A DNA stretch of 38,038 nucleotides from Anaerolineae bacterium (GTDB taxonomy: Bacteria; Chloroflexota; Anaerolineae; B4-G1; SLSP01). The position numbers and the translations under genes were made by a program. The notes under the pieces were generated by a model, which was given only the letters and a program-made list of their open reading frames with translations, did no database searches and was not told where the DNA came from. Of the stretch, positions 1 through 7,948 are shown one piece after another. Numbering within the stretch: the stretch's first letter is position 1; every line of letters starts with the position of its first letter. The DNA lies in assembly GCA_016931315.1 (NCBI GenBank), contig JAFGFB010000245.1, positions 1-38,038 of the forward strand, given 5' to 3'.

Positions 1-84
1 ATTTTTGCGGGCTGCGCCCGCAAAAATCACGCTCGCGGAGAGCGGCGCAGAGGGTTTTTTGAGTGATCTAGCCGATTTTGCCAC
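1..84. repeat. Type B palindromic element, left part cut by window start
   Basis: The window opens inside a hairpin (1-30: inner arms GCGGGC/GCCCGC, loop TGC, outer arms ATTTTT/AAAAAT). A purine-rich flank containing GCGCAGAGG follows, then a terminal sequence at 62-84 (GTGATCTAGCCGATTTTGCC). The same terminus closes the elements at 17070-17224 and 28084-28271, where its inverted partner (TGGCAAA..GGCTAGA) is present. Here the partner lies outside the window. No coding function is supported. Confidence 0.7.
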
Positions 85-90
85 TGTAGT

Positions 91-232
91 TTTTTTTTGT
101 GATTTTTGTGGACGGGGCTTCGCCTCACCACAAAAATCACACTTGCAGAAAAAAGGCGCAGAAAGTGGATCGCTGATGAGGGCCGTTTACAAGATGGCGA
201 TCTTATTTTCTCCAATAATCTGTCGTATACCC
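91..232. repeat. Type A element, 3' part, with hairpin 99-140
   Basis: A T-run at 91-98 leads into a hairpin with arms 99-111 and 128-140 (GTGATTTTTGTGG and its complement) around a GGGC-TTC-GCCT centre. The tail at 210-232 (CTCCAATAATCTGTCGTATA, then CCC) is the right terminal inverted repeat of type A. The 5' half is missing and replaced by the type B fragment at 1-84, so this is a mosaic. Confidence 0.7.
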
Positions 233-240
233 TTTGTGAG

Positions 241-450
241 AGTATAGGACAAAGGCTGCCGCTTATTGGGAAGTTCAAGCGGTTGTACTCAACCGCGGTC
301 GGCTTGGGGAGACGCCTGCGGATAGACACTTGAGCACGCTGAAGAGATGCAGAGGGGGGGGCTTTTTGTGATTTTCGTAAACAGGGCTGCGCCTCACCAC
401 GAAAATCACACCGGCAGAAAGAAGGCACAGAGTTCGCGTAAGGGTATAGG
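241..450. repeat. Type A element, 5' part, with hairpin 368-409
   Basis: It begins with the left terminal sequence GTATAGGACAAAGGCTGCCG and continues through TTATTGGGAAGTTCAA and a variable segment. A GCACGCTGAAGAGATGCAGAG flank leads to a hairpin with arms 368-378 and 399-409 (GTGATTTTCGT and complement). The centre has diverged so that only the outer arms pair cleanly. The right end is truncated. It lies head-to-tail with the preceding copy, separated by about 8 bp. Confidence 0.65.
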
Positions 451-548
451 AGAGGTTTTTGGGGAAGACTGGAAGAGGTTGTGCAAACGGAGGAAGAGGA
501 TCTTTTTTTGTATTTTTGGGACGCGCTTCGCGCGTCCCAAAAATACTC
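451..548. repeat. Long hairpin (d) with purine-rich leader, upstream of the ASH gene
   Basis: Arms 510-525 and 531-546 are perfectly complementary: GTATTTTT, then GGGACGCG, around CTTCG. The outer closing pair differs from the GTGATTTT type, and the partner arm has changed to match. The leader 466-510 (GAAGAGGTTGTGCAAA, then GGAAGAGG, then a T-run) resembles those before the hairpins at 22187 and 22415. It ends 26 nt before the start codon of the following gene, so it could act as a 5' structure or terminate upstream transcripts. Confidence 0.7.
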
Positions 549-572
549 CTGATCAAGGTTGAGGAGGTTACC

Positions 573-1964
573 ATGTTTAACAGAGGCAAGCGGTCAGTGT
601 TGAAAGGCGGGATGACCCTCGGCGTGTTGGTGATCATCCTCGCGGCGGTTTCGACGGGGGAAGCCGCCCCGATGCCCCTGGCGGATGCGCCTAAGTTATG
701 GGTCACTCCCCTGATATTGGACTTCGGTCCGGTGGGGCTGGGTGCGACCAGCGCAACCCAAACGGTGACGATTACGAACCTCGGCTCGGCGACGCTCACG
801 AATTTTGCGGGCGGCGGCGTGTATTCGCCATTCGGGGCGACGCAGAATTGCGCCGGCGGGGTGGCGCCCGGCGCGAGCTGCCAATACTTCTTCACGTTCG
901 CGCCCACGGCGGCGGGGGACTTTAGCGCCACGTCCAATACCTCCACCAATGCCGGTTCTTTTAGCATTCAGCTGCGCGGCAAGGGCGTGGGGGCGGGCTT
1001 GCACGTGAACCCGCTGGCGCTCGATTTCGGCTCGGTGTACGTCAACTCGACCAGCCCTACACAGAGTGTGGTCATTCGCAACACCGGCTTGAGCACCCTG
1101 ACGGATTTCGCGGGCGGCGGCGTCTATCCGCCATTTACAGCGTCGCAGAATTGCGCCGGTGGGGTGGCGCCCGGCGCGAGTTGCCGGTATTTCTTCACGT
1201 TCTCCCCCACGACGGCGGGGACGTTTGAGACATCATCGAATTCGTCCACCAACGCCGGGCCGTTCAGTATTGCCCTGGGAGGGAGAGGACGAAGCATGCT
1301 CCTTAGCTCGGGTCAGCGGGTGACGCCGCGTTCGATTGACTTTGGCCCGGTGGGCGTGGGCTACGAAAGTGGGACACAGGTGGTGACACTCACCAACCAG
1401 AGCATGTTGGTCAGCATTACCGATTTTGCGGGCGGCGGAGTCTTGCCGCCGTTTTACGCTTCGCAAAACTGTGCAGGTGGCGTAGCGCCCGGAGGGAATT
1501 GCCAGTTCTACTACACCTTTGAGCCGACGGCTACCGGCACAACTTCGACGACTTCCACTGTATCCAACAGCGCCGGATCGTTCACCATCGAGCTGCGCGG
1601 GACCGGCGCGGGGGCAGAGTTGCATGTGACGCCGCTCGCGCTCGACTTTGGACCGGCGCCGCTGTTCACGACGAGCGCAACCCAGAGGGTGACCATTCGC
1701 AACACGGGCCTGACGACGTTGACCCACTTCGCCGGAGGTGGGCTTTACCCGCCCTTCAGCGCCTCACAGAATTGTGCGGGCGGCGTACCACCGGGAGGCT
1801 CCTGCCAATACTTCTTCACGTTCACACCTACGGCGCAAGGCAGGTTTAGCGCGATATCCACTACCAGCACGAACGCCGGTTCATTTTCGATACAAGTTTA
1901 TGGCGGGGAAATGCTCCGCGTTTATCTGCCACTGGTGCTGCGGCAGGCAAGTACGGAGAAGTAA
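573..1964 (+). CDS. Secreted protein with four ASH-like (choice-of-anchor type) repeats
   Basis: 463 aa. The ATG at 573 is chosen because GAGGAGG lies 5 nt upstream and a signal peptide follows (about residues 1-32: basic start, then a hydrophobic run ending near GEAAP). Four repeats of roughly 95-100 residues follow, each starting like 'VTPLxLDFG', with a central FAGGG.Y.PF and QNCAGGVAPGxSC. The two cysteines per repeat are conserved in all four and may form disulfides outside the cell. The fold resembles ASPM-SPD2-Hydin immunoglobulin-like domains. The C-terminus carries RVYLPLVLRQ, the tail shared with three other secreted proteins here. No catalytic motif is seen; a structural or adhesive role is inferred. 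It is monocistronic, with a hairpin on each side. Confidence 0.8.
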   Translation: MFNRGKRSVLKGGMTLGVLVIILAAVSTGEAAPMPLADAPKLWVTPLILDFGPVGLGATSATQTVTITNLGSATLTNFAGGGVYSPFGATQNCAGGVAPGASCQYFFTFAPTAAGDFSATSNTSTNAGSFSIQLRGKGVGAGLHVNPLALDFGSVYVNSTSPTQSVVIRNTGLSTLTDFAGGGVYPPFTASQNCAGGVAPGASCRYFFTFSPTTAGTFETSSNSSTNAGPFSIALGGRGRSMLLSSGQRVTPRSIDFGPVGVGYESGTQVVTLTNQSMLVSITDFAGGGVLPPFYASQNCAGGVAPGGNCQFYYTFEPTATGTTSTTSTVSNSAGSFTIELRGTGAGAELHVTPLALDFGPAPLFTTSATQRVTIRNTGLTTLTHFAGGGLYPPFSASQNCAGGVPPGGSCQYFFTFTPTAQGRFSAISTTSTNAGSFSIQVYGGEMLRVYLPLVLRQASTEK

Positions 1965-1984
1965 GAGGGATATTGCAACTGAGG

Positions 1985-2028
1985 GTGTTTTTTTCGTTGG
2001 CGGGTGCAGCCCGCCAACGAAAAAACAC
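1985..2028. terminator. Long hairpin (e) between two convergent genes
   Basis: It lies between the 3' ends of the ASH-repeat gene and topA. Arms are 1985-2004 (GTG, T-run, CGTTGGCGGG) and 2010-2028 (CCCGCCAACG, A-run, CAC), with one T bulged. Position suggests a shared bidirectional transcript end. It is not a textbook intrinsic terminator, because the T-run is in the 5' arm and the 3' arm is A-rich on both strands. Confidence 0.5.
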
Positions 2029-2044
2029 CTGATGGACTCTTAGC

Positions 2045-4390
2045 TCAACGGGTAACGGGTTCGGGCGTCTCCAGAGTCTCCAGAGAGACGATGGCGTGGC
2101 AATTCTGGCATTGCGCCGCATCCTTGCGCACTTCGAGCAGCAGACCGCCGCAGGAGGGGCAGGGTTGCGCCAGGGGCCGTTTCCAGGAGGTGAATTCGCA
2201 TTCGGGCCAATTGGAGCAACCGTAGAAGATACGGCCCTTCTTGGTGCGCTTGACCACAACTTCGCCGGTGTGGCACTGGGGGCAGGCGACACCGATTTTC
2301 TCCAGCAAAGGTTCGGTATGGCGGCAAGTGGGGAAAGCCGAGCAGCCGATGAATTTGCCAAAACGACCCTGGCGAATGATGAGCGGCGCACCACAATCAG
2401 GGCAGTTACGCCCCACGTACTCCACAGCCGGCTCGACTTTCGCGATGGCAGCATCTGCCTTGTGCAGGGTCTGCTCAAAGGGACCGTAGAATTCGCGCAA
2501 GAGCGCGCCCCAATCCAGCTGCCCCTCGGCCACCTCATCCAGGCGTTCCTCCATGCCGGCGGTGAAATCCACGTTAATCAGGTCGGGGAAATGGGCGACC
2601 AGGAGGTCGTTGACCAGGAAACCCGTCTCGGTGGGGTACAGGCGGCGTTGCTCGCGCGCCACGTAACCCCGCTCCTGAATATTGCTGAGGATGGCGGCAT
2701 AGGTGGAGGGGCGCCCAATGCCATACTCCTCCAGTGTGCGAATCAGGCTGGCATCGGTGTAGCGTGAGGGAGGCTGCGTGAAGTGCTGCTCGGGCCACAG
2801 ACGAATCAGGTCCAATAATTCGCCCACCGTCAGGGGCGGCACGGGCTGCGAGTCTTCTTTCTGTTCGCCATTGCCGTTCTCTTCGCCAGTCTCCTCATAG
2901 ACCACCAGGAAACCGGGGAAGTTGAGGGTGGAGCCTGAGGCGCGGAACAGGTAGGGCTTATCGGCGCCGTGCCCGGCGGCAATTTCCACCGTGCGGGTAT
3001 CGTAGACCGCCGCCGCCATCTGGCTCGCCACAAAACGCCGCCAGATCAGGTCGTAGAGGCGGTACTGGTCATGTGAAAGATAAGGCTTGAGCTCGGCGGG
3101 GGTCCGCAACACGGCGGTCGGGCGGATGGCTTCGTGAGCTTCCTGCGCCCCCTTGGCCCGCGTCTTGTATTGCGGCGGCTCCGGCGGCAGGAATTGCGCA
3201 CCGTATTGCGCATTGACGTAATCGCGGGTTTCGGCCTGCGCGGTGGCGGCAACATTCGTACTATCCGTGCGCATGTAAGTAATCAAGCCCACCGGTTGGC
3301 CGTTGCCGATATCGAGACCTTCATAGAGCTGCTGGGCAATCCGCATAGTCTTGACCGCGGTGAAGTTGAGCTTGCGCGAGGCTTCCTGCTGCATGGTGCT
3401 GGTGGTATAAGGTGCGGAGGGACTGCGCCGCCGCTGGCCTTCTTTGAGCCGCAGCACCTCGTAATCGGCGCTCTCAAGATCTGCCAGCAAGGGCAAGACA
3501 TCCGCCTCGGCGCGCAGCTGCGGTTCCTCACCATTGATGCGCACCAAACGCGCGCGGAAGGTCTTGCGATGCCGCTTTTCGCGCGTGCTCTGGGGGGTCA
3601 ATTCCGCGTCGAGCGTCCAGTACTCTTCGGGGACGAAGGCTTCAATCTCGCGCTCGCGTTCCACCACCAGGCGGAGGGCGACCGATTGGACGCGACCAGC
3701 AGAGAGTCTGCCGCGGATTTTGCGCCACAGCAGCGGGCTTAGGTTATAGCCAACCAGGCGGTCCAAGACGCGGCGCGCCTGCTGCGCATTGACGAGGTCA
3801 AGGTTCAAGGAGCGGGGATGGGCGAAAGCCTCGGCGACGGCAGGCTCGGTGATTTCGTGAAAGACGACGCGATGGGTGCGTTCCGCGGGCAATTCCAAGA
3901 CCTCGCTCAGGTGCCAGGCGATGGCCTCCCCCTCGCGGTCGGGGTCAGTGGCGAGGTAGATATCCCCGGCTTTAGCCGCCGCAGTCTGAAGTTCTTTGAC
4001 CACGGCGCGTTTTTCATTGGGGACGCGGTATTTGGGTGCGAAGTTGTGCTCCACATCCACGGAGAGCTGCGAACGCAACAAATCGCGGACGTGGCCCACC
4101 GAGGCTTTGACGGTGTAGCCCTTGCCGAGGAAGCGCCCGACGGTGCGCGCCTTGGCGGGCGATTCGACGATGACGAGCTTGCCGGTGGGTTTGGGGGCTT
4201 CGACCACGGGTGGTTTCAGCGCCTCGTGCGCCGGGATGCGACCCATGCGGAACATCTTGGTGCCGCAGACCGGGCAGACCCCTTGTACGGCGGGCTTAGC
4301 CTGCGCGGTAAAGACGGCAGTCGGCTGCGCCATCTCGCGCGTCTGACGGCATTTCATACAATAAGCTTCGATTTTCAAATCCTCAACCAT
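2045..4390 (-). CDS. topA: DNA topoisomerase I (type IA)
   Basis: 781 aa using the ATG at 4390, which has GGAAGG 6 nt upstream; the longer frame adds only unsupported residues. It relaxes negative supercoils through a transient 5'-phosphotyrosine. Order of parts: a short N-terminal Cys module (YCMKCRQTREM, then CPVCG about 30 residues on); the Toprim domain (LVIVESPAKARTV ... TDPDREGEAIAW); the catalytic segment TYMRTDSTN with Tyr372; then three C-terminal zinc-ribbon modules (NCPDCG..GCSAFPTC, CPQC..GCSNWPEC, CPSCG..CQNC). The N-terminal Cys module is additional to the E. coli layout. An extended -10 (TGTGATAAT on the minus strand, at 4485-4493) lies about 95 nt upstream, beside hairpin f. 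Confidence 0.97.
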   Translation of the reverse strand: MVEDLKIEAYCMKCRQTREMAQPTAVFTAQAKPAVQGVCPVCGTKMFRMGRIPAHEALKPPVVEAPKPTGKLVIVESPAKARTVGRFLGKGYTVKASVGHVRDLLRSQLSVDVEHNFAPKYRVPNEKRAVVKELQTAAAKAGDIYLATDPDREGEAIAWHLSEVLELPAERTHRVVFHEITEPAVAEAFAHPRSLNLDLVNAQQARRVLDRLVGYNLSPLLWRKIRGRLSAGRVQSVALRLVVEREREIEAFVPEEYWTLDAELTPQSTREKRHRKTFRARLVRINGEEPQLRAEADVLPLLADLESADYEVLRLKEGQRRRSPSAPYTTSTMQQEASRKLNFTAVKTMRIAQQLYEGLDIGNGQPVGLITYMRTDSTNVAATAQAETRDYVNAQYGAQFLPPEPPQYKTRAKGAQEAHEAIRPTAVLRTPAELKPYLSHDQYRLYDLIWRRFVASQMAAAVYDTRTVEIAAGHGADKPYLFRASGSTLNFPGFLVVYEETGEENGNGEQKEDSQPVPPLTVGELLDLIRLWPEQHFTQPPSRYTDASLIRTLEEYGIGRPSTYAAILSNIQERGYVAREQRRLYPTETGFLVNDLLVAHFPDLINVDFTAGMEERLDEVAEGQLDWGALLREFYGPFEQTLHKADAAIAKVEPAVEYVGRNCPDCGAPLIIRQGRFGKFIGCSAFPTCRHTEPLLEKIGVACPQCHTGEVVVKRTKKGRIFYGCSNWPECEFTSWKRPLAQPCPSCGGLLLEVRKDAAQCQNCHAIVSLETLETPEPVTR

Positions 4391-4484
4391 TTGCTTTCCT
4401 TCCACTCCAGGCCCATGACGCATCTGGAGACGCTTTCCGCTCCCAACAACGGGTGCATTTCACCTTTGGGGCAAAGAGAAGACG

Positions 4485-4493
4485 ATTATCACA
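4485..4493 (-). promoter_or_regulatory. Possible extended -10 promoter element for topA
   Basis: Read on the minus strand this is TGTGATAAT, an extended -10 (TG-n-GATAAT). No good -35 box is found 16-18 nt upstream; that position falls against the base of hairpin f (4511-4555). It would give a leader of roughly 90 nt for topA. Confidence 0.35.
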
Positions 4494-4510
4494 CAAACGC
4501 CTTTCTTTTG

Positions 4511-4555
4511 ATTGATTTTTGGCGCAGGGGCTTTGCCCCCGCGCCAAAAATCAAT
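4511..4555. repeat. Long hairpin (f) upstream of topA
   Basis: Arms 4511-4525 and 4541-4555 (ATTGATTTTTGGCGC and its exact complement) enclose an inner GGGGC-TTT-GCCCC stem with one unpaired base on each side. The outer end is ATTGA/TCAAT, not GTGA/TCAC: same design with matched changes on both arms. It is the only notable structure in the 4391-4690 gap. Confidence 0.7.
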
Positions 4556-4690
4556 TTTATTCTACGCCCCATAGGGGATGTTTAAGATCGTCGCCCCCAT
4601 TCTGAAACGCACTCCCAACAACGATGCACGAATTCGGACGGCGGCAATCATAAAGGAAAGCTGCGAAACTGTCAAGTGCGAGTTTGGGAG

Positions 4691-4936
4691 GGGGTATAGG
4701 ACAAAGGCTGCCGCTTATTGGGAAGTTCAAAGATCGGCTGGGTGAGACCATATGTCTAGACACTTGAGCACGCTGAAGAGGCGCAGAGGGTGGTTCTTTT
4801 TGTGATTTTCGTGAACGGGGCGCAGCCCCGTTCACGAAAATCACTCCTGCAGAAAGAAGGCGCAGAGAGTTGAAGGCTAATGGGAGTCGTTTGCGAGATG
4901 GCGGTCTTATTTGCTCCAATAATCTGTCGTATACCC
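4691..4936. repeat. Type A element, complete copy (about 246 bp)
   Basis: This is the best complete copy. The left end GGGTATAGGACA.. is mirrored by the right end ..TGTCGTATACCC, and inside these TTATTGGG mirrors CCAATAA, so the unit has imperfect terminal inverted repeats. In the middle is a perfect 20-bp hairpin (arms 4802-4821 and 4825-4844, loop GCA). No open frame with a credible start is present. Size, inverted ends and lack of coding capacity resemble a MITE. Confidence 0.75.
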
Positions 4937-4945
4937 TTTGGGAGG

Positions 4946-5110
4946 GGGTATAGGACGAATTATTGGGAAGTTCAAAGGTCAACTGGGTGAGACCATATGT
5001 CTAGACACTTGAGCACGCCAGAGAGGCGAAGAGGGTGGTTCTTTTTGTGATTTTCGTGAACGGGGGCTGCGCCTCACCACGAAAATCACTCCTGACAGTA
5101 CCCTTTGGGA
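4946..5110. repeat. Type A element, tandem copy with deleted right part
   Basis: It starts 9 bp after the preceding copy with the same left terminus, and carries a hairpin with arms 5047-5058 and 5078-5089. It then jumps to the last bases of the right terminus (GTACCCTTTGGGAGG), skipping about 80 bp. The hairpin centre has lost pairing (CGGGGGCTGCGCCTCAC), as in the copy at 368-409. Confidence 0.65.
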
Positions 5111-5120
5111 GGGGAGTGTG

Positions 5121-5227
5121 ATTCGCGGCGGAGAAAGCTCCGCCGCGAATGAGTATGGGATGGAGAAAGCCAGGCTGGAGCCTGGCGCTCCCAGAGTATG
5201 GCGCTCCCAGAGTGTGGCGGTCCCAGG
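5121..5227. repeat. Hairpin plus 17-bp tandem repeats after the mannose-1-phosphate guanylyltransferase gene
   Basis: A perfect 13-bp stem (5121-5133 with 5138-5150, loop AAAG) is followed by a small GCCAGGCT/AGCCTGGC palindrome. Then come about two and a half tandem copies of GGCGCTCCCAGAGTATG, running up to the stop codon of the gene at 5228. The stem could help end or stabilise that transcript, but no U-tract follows it on the minus strand. Confidence 0.55.
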
Positions 5228-6310
5228 TTAGAGCAGATCGTCGCGGTTCTGATGGTGCAGGGTTTCGACGATTTCACGCACGCGCTCAGCCTGGTCGCGG
5301 GTGGTAATCAAGGTGACGTCGGCGCTATCCAGGATGATGAGGTCGTGCAAGCCAATAGTGGCAATGAGGCGGCCGGCGCTGGAGAAGACCATCGAAGCGG
5401 TGGTGTCGAGCGTCAGGACGTCGCCCTGCAAGACATTGCCCTGGGCATCGGGCGTGTGTAATTCGCTCACGGCGGGCCAGGCGCCCACATCGGACCAGCC
5501 CAAATCCACGGGGAGCACGGCGACACGTTCGGCCTTTTCCATGATGCCGTAATCAATGCTCTTTTTGACGACGGTGGGCCAAAGGCGCGCCAGGAGGGAG
5601 GCGTAATCCGGCGTTCCGAGGACATCGCCCAAGGCTGCGAGCGTGGCTGAGAAATCGGGCATCCAGCGGGCGAATTCTTCCATGATGCGCTCGACCTGCC
5701 AGATGAACATGCCGCTATTCCAGGCATAATCCCCATCAGCCAGGAAACGCACGGCGGTCTCGGCATTCGGTTTTTCGGCGAACTGCGCCACCCGGAAAGC
5801 CGTGAAGCCGGAAAAATCTCCGAGCGGCTCGCCACGGCGGATGTAGCCGTAACCGGTGGCGGGGTAGTCAGGCTCGATGCCGAGGGTCACCAGGTAACCC
5901 TGCTCAGCGACCGCGCGCGCCGCCTGCAAGGCATCACAGAAAGCCTCGACGCGGCGGATGTAGTGGTCGGCGGTGACCACAGCCATTACTGCCTGCGGGT
6001 CACGGCGTTGCAGGTGCAACGCCGCCAGCCCGATGCAGGGGGCGGTGTTGCGGCCCATAGGTTCCACGATGAAGTTCTCCGCCGGCAGTTCTGGGACCTG
6101 CTCCGCCAGAGGGCTGACCTGTTCAGCGCCCGTAACGACCAGGATATGCTCCGGCGGCAAAAAGGAACGCAGACGGTCCACAGCCAGCTGAAACAGGCTG
6201 CGCTCACCCACCAGGGTCAGCATCTGCTTGGGGTGTTCGCGACGGCTCAGGGGCCACAAGCGTGTCCCCCCACCCCCAGCCATAATCAAGGCGTAGAAAT
6301 GCTCGTTCAA
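5228..6310 (-). CDS. manC: Mannose-1-phosphate guanylyltransferase
   Basis: 360 aa. The TTG at 6310 is chosen because AGGAGG lies 4 nt upstream, and it places the nucleotide-binding loop near the N-terminus as expected. The enzyme makes GDP-mannose from mannose-1-phosphate and GTP for glycans or exopolysaccharide. The N-terminal signature is visible (IMAGGGGTRLWPLSRREHPKQ), followed by PMGRNTAPCIGLAA, FAEKPNAE and YAWNSGMFIW. The length fits the stand-alone pyrophosphorylase; the cupin-type isomerase domain of bifunctional ManC proteins (about 470 aa) is absent. Upstream in the same direction is the FG-GAP gene, with hairpin i between them, so co-transcription is uncertain. Confidence 0.93.
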   Translation of the reverse strand: MNEHFYALIMAGGGGTRLWPLSRREHPKQMLTLVGERSLFQLAVDRLRSFLPPEHILVVTGAEQVSPLAEQVPELPAENFIVEPMGRNTAPCIGLAALHLQRRDPQAVMAVVTADHYIRRVEAFCDALQAARAVAEQGYLVTLGIEPDYPATGYGYIRRGEPLGDFSGFTAFRVAQFAEKPNAETAVRFLADGDYAWNSGMFIWQVERIMEEFARWMPDFSATLAALGDVLGTPDYASLLARLWPTVVKKSIDYGIMEKAERVAVLPVDLGWSDVGAWPAVSELHTPDAQGNVLQGDVLTLDTTASMVFSSAGRLIATIGLHDLIILDSADVTLITTRDQAERVREIVETLHHQNRDDLL

Positions 6311-6361
6311 GGCGCCTCCTCGGAAATAATCAAATGCCAAGTCAGAAGTAACTGTTCAACA

Positions 6362-6404
6362 GTGTTTTTGGGTTGGCGGGCGCAGCCCGCCAACCCAAAA
6401 ACAC
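6362..6404. repeat. Long perfect hairpin (i) between the FG-GAP gene and manC
   Basis: A 20-bp perfect stem (6362-6381 with 6385-6404), loop GCA. The inner stem is GGGTTGGCGGGC. It is preceded by GTAACTGTTCAACA, which matches the termini of the type D element at 7789-7945. It sits after the stop of the FG-GAP gene on the minus strand and about 50 nt before the manC start, where it could end the first transcript or separate the two genes. Confidence 0.7.
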
Positions 6405-6475
6405 ATTCCAGAAAGCGAATTTGACCACAAGCCTCAGTGAGGCGTCGCATCGTGCTGCAATTTTCGGACAGGTTC

Positions 6476-7684
6476 TTAGTTCCCGCCCGCGTTCCTGAGC
6501 ACGAGCGGCAAATAGATCTGGCATGTCCTGTTGAACCATACAGTGTTGGGTTCACTGTAAGCCCCACCATTCGCAATAAACGCATCCAGGGCGCCAGCGC
6601 CATTCAAATCGCCCAAAGCCACGCTGAGGCTGCGCTCCATACCCAAGGGCTGTGCGTGCACCGTGAAGACGCCCGCACCATTGTTGAGCCATACTGTATT
6701 AGGAGCAGGTTGGTTCTCAGAAGTGAGGTAGTTCGCCACAAACGCATCCAGATCGCCATCACCATCCAGGTCGCCCAGATCAACGCCGTAACTCGGCTCC
6801 GCCCCTAGAGCCTGCCCGCTATCGGTGAATTCCCCCTCGCCATTATTGAACCAAACGCGGTTAGCCTGCAGTCTGTTGGCTATGAAAGCATCCAGGGAGC
6901 CATCGCCGTTCAAGTCACCCAGGGCTACAGCCAGACCCTCACCGGTTCCCAAGTTCTGCCCGGTATCGGTAAACCAGCCCGTCCCATCGTTGAGATACAC
7001 TCGATTCTGAGTATTATCTACATTCACCACTACAACATCCAGGTCACCGTCGTCATCCAAGTCACCCAAAGCGATGCCGTAACTAAAGGTTGACCCGCCG
7101 AGATCTTGGGTGGTCTTAACAAAAGTCCCCTCTACACCGCCCTGAGTTCCACCCTGATTGATCCACACATGATTGGATTCCTCACGATTGCCGATGAAGG
7201 CATCCAGGTCGCCGTCGCCATCCAGGTCGCCCAGAGCCACAGCGACACTTTGTGAAGTTCCGACAGCCTGTCCGGCGCTGAAATCCGCCGTGCCGTCGTT
7301 GATCCAGATGTTATCGGGTTCACCGGTATTGGCTTCCCAGATATCCAGATGCCCATCGCCATTCAGGTCACCCAGCGCGATAGCGCGGGAGGGCGCGTCG
7401 CCCAATTCCAGCGCCAATTCAAACACGCCCGCGCCGTCGTTGATCCAGACCTCGTTCGGCTGATTCGCGTTGGCGACCACAGCATCCAGGTCTCCATCGC
7501 CATCAAGATCCCCTAATGCCACGTCGTAGCTCAGCCGATTTCCAAGGCGTTGCCCGCTATCAACGAACAAAACGGGAGCGGCTTGCGCCGACGCGGATGT
7601 CTCCCGTTCCCCGGGAAGCAGCGATAACATCAGCGCCAGAACCAGCGTCACTACTGCCATTCTCCAACCATGTTGTCCCATCAT
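6476..7684 (-). CDS. Secreted FG-GAP/VCBS-repeat protein
   Basis: 402 aa. The ATG at 7684 follows AAGAGGGGG by 3 nt. A signal peptide covers about residues 1-35 (hydrophobic VVTLVLALMLSLL, then ASAQA). Seven repeats of about 45-55 residues follow, each with the core LGDLDGDGDLDAFIAN and ending in VWINDGAG or a variant. The D-x-D-G-D-G loops are typical calcium sites of FG-GAP/VCBS blades, and seven blades suggest a closed beta-propeller. The seventh is degenerate (LGDLNGAGALDA). The C-terminus is CQIYLPLVLRNAGGN, the shared tail. Role unknown; surface binding or adhesion is inferred. Confidence 0.85.
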   Translation of the reverse strand: MMGQHGWRMAVVTLVLALMLSLLPGERETSASAQAAPVLFVDSGQRLGNRLSYDVALGDLDGDGDLDAVVANANQPNEVWINDGAGVFELALELGDAPSRAIALGDLNGDGHLDIWEANTGEPDNIWINDGTADFSAGQAVGTSQSVAVALGDLDGDGDLDAFIGNREESNHVWINQGGTQGGVEGTFVKTTQDLGGSTFSYGIALGDLDDDGDLDVVVVNVDNTQNRVYLNDGTGWFTDTGQNLGTGEGLAVALGDLNGDGSLDAFIANRLQANRVWFNNGEGEFTDSGQALGAEPSYGVDLGDLDGDGDLDAFVANYLTSENQPAPNTVWLNNGAGVFTVHAQPLGMERSLSVALGDLNGAGALDAFIANGGAYSEPNTVWFNRTCQIYLPLVLRNAGGN

Positions 7685-7788
7685 GTACCCCCTCTTGATA
7701 ATGTTTTCAGTATCTGTCCGCGAATTCAGCTCGATGCGGGAGAAAGCAAGGCCTTGAGTACAAGGGCCTTGTAATAAGTTTTCAGGTT

Positions 7789-7945
7789 ACTGTTCAGCGT
7801 TATCCTGCTTGCCACAACCCAGAGCGGCTAAAGCCGCGATTTTAGAGAGTGTTTTTGGCTGCCGCGCTACGCGCGGCAGCCAAAAACACTTCTTATAGCG
7901 GGCTTTAGCCCGAAATTCGCGCTCTGCGATGGAAGTCTGAACAGT
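7789..7945. repeat. Type D element with nested stems and hairpin j
   Basis: ACTGTTCAG at 7789-7797 is mirrored by CTGAACAGT at 7937-7945. Inside are GCGGCTAAAGCCGC (7824-7837), a perfect 19-bp hairpin (7849-7867 with 7871-7889, loop TAC, inner stem GGCTGCCGCGC), and CGGGCTTTAGCCCG (7899-7912). The inner inverted stems flank hairpin j symmetrically, so the whole 157 bp is a palindrome of palindromes. It lies upstream of the FG-GAP gene, with a gap of about 100 nt that shows nothing else clear. Confidence 0.55.
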
Positions 7946-7948
7946 TAC

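Noticed and set aside
241-330. A tRNA-like segment (AGTTCAAGCGG..CCGCGGT)
   Set aside because: No acceptor stem, D-loop GG or T-loop pattern can be assembled; the segment is part of type A repeats.
27-967. Overlapping minus-strand frames across the repeats and into the ASH gene
   Set aside because: They translate palindromic repeats (the same 'RRSP.H.NH' and 'MRAQPAKIT' peptides recur at unrelated sites) or are antisense to a well-supported gene.
4557-4982. A 141-aa minus-strand frame
   Set aside because: It lies wholly in type A repeats; its peptides recur wherever this repeat is read in the same frame.
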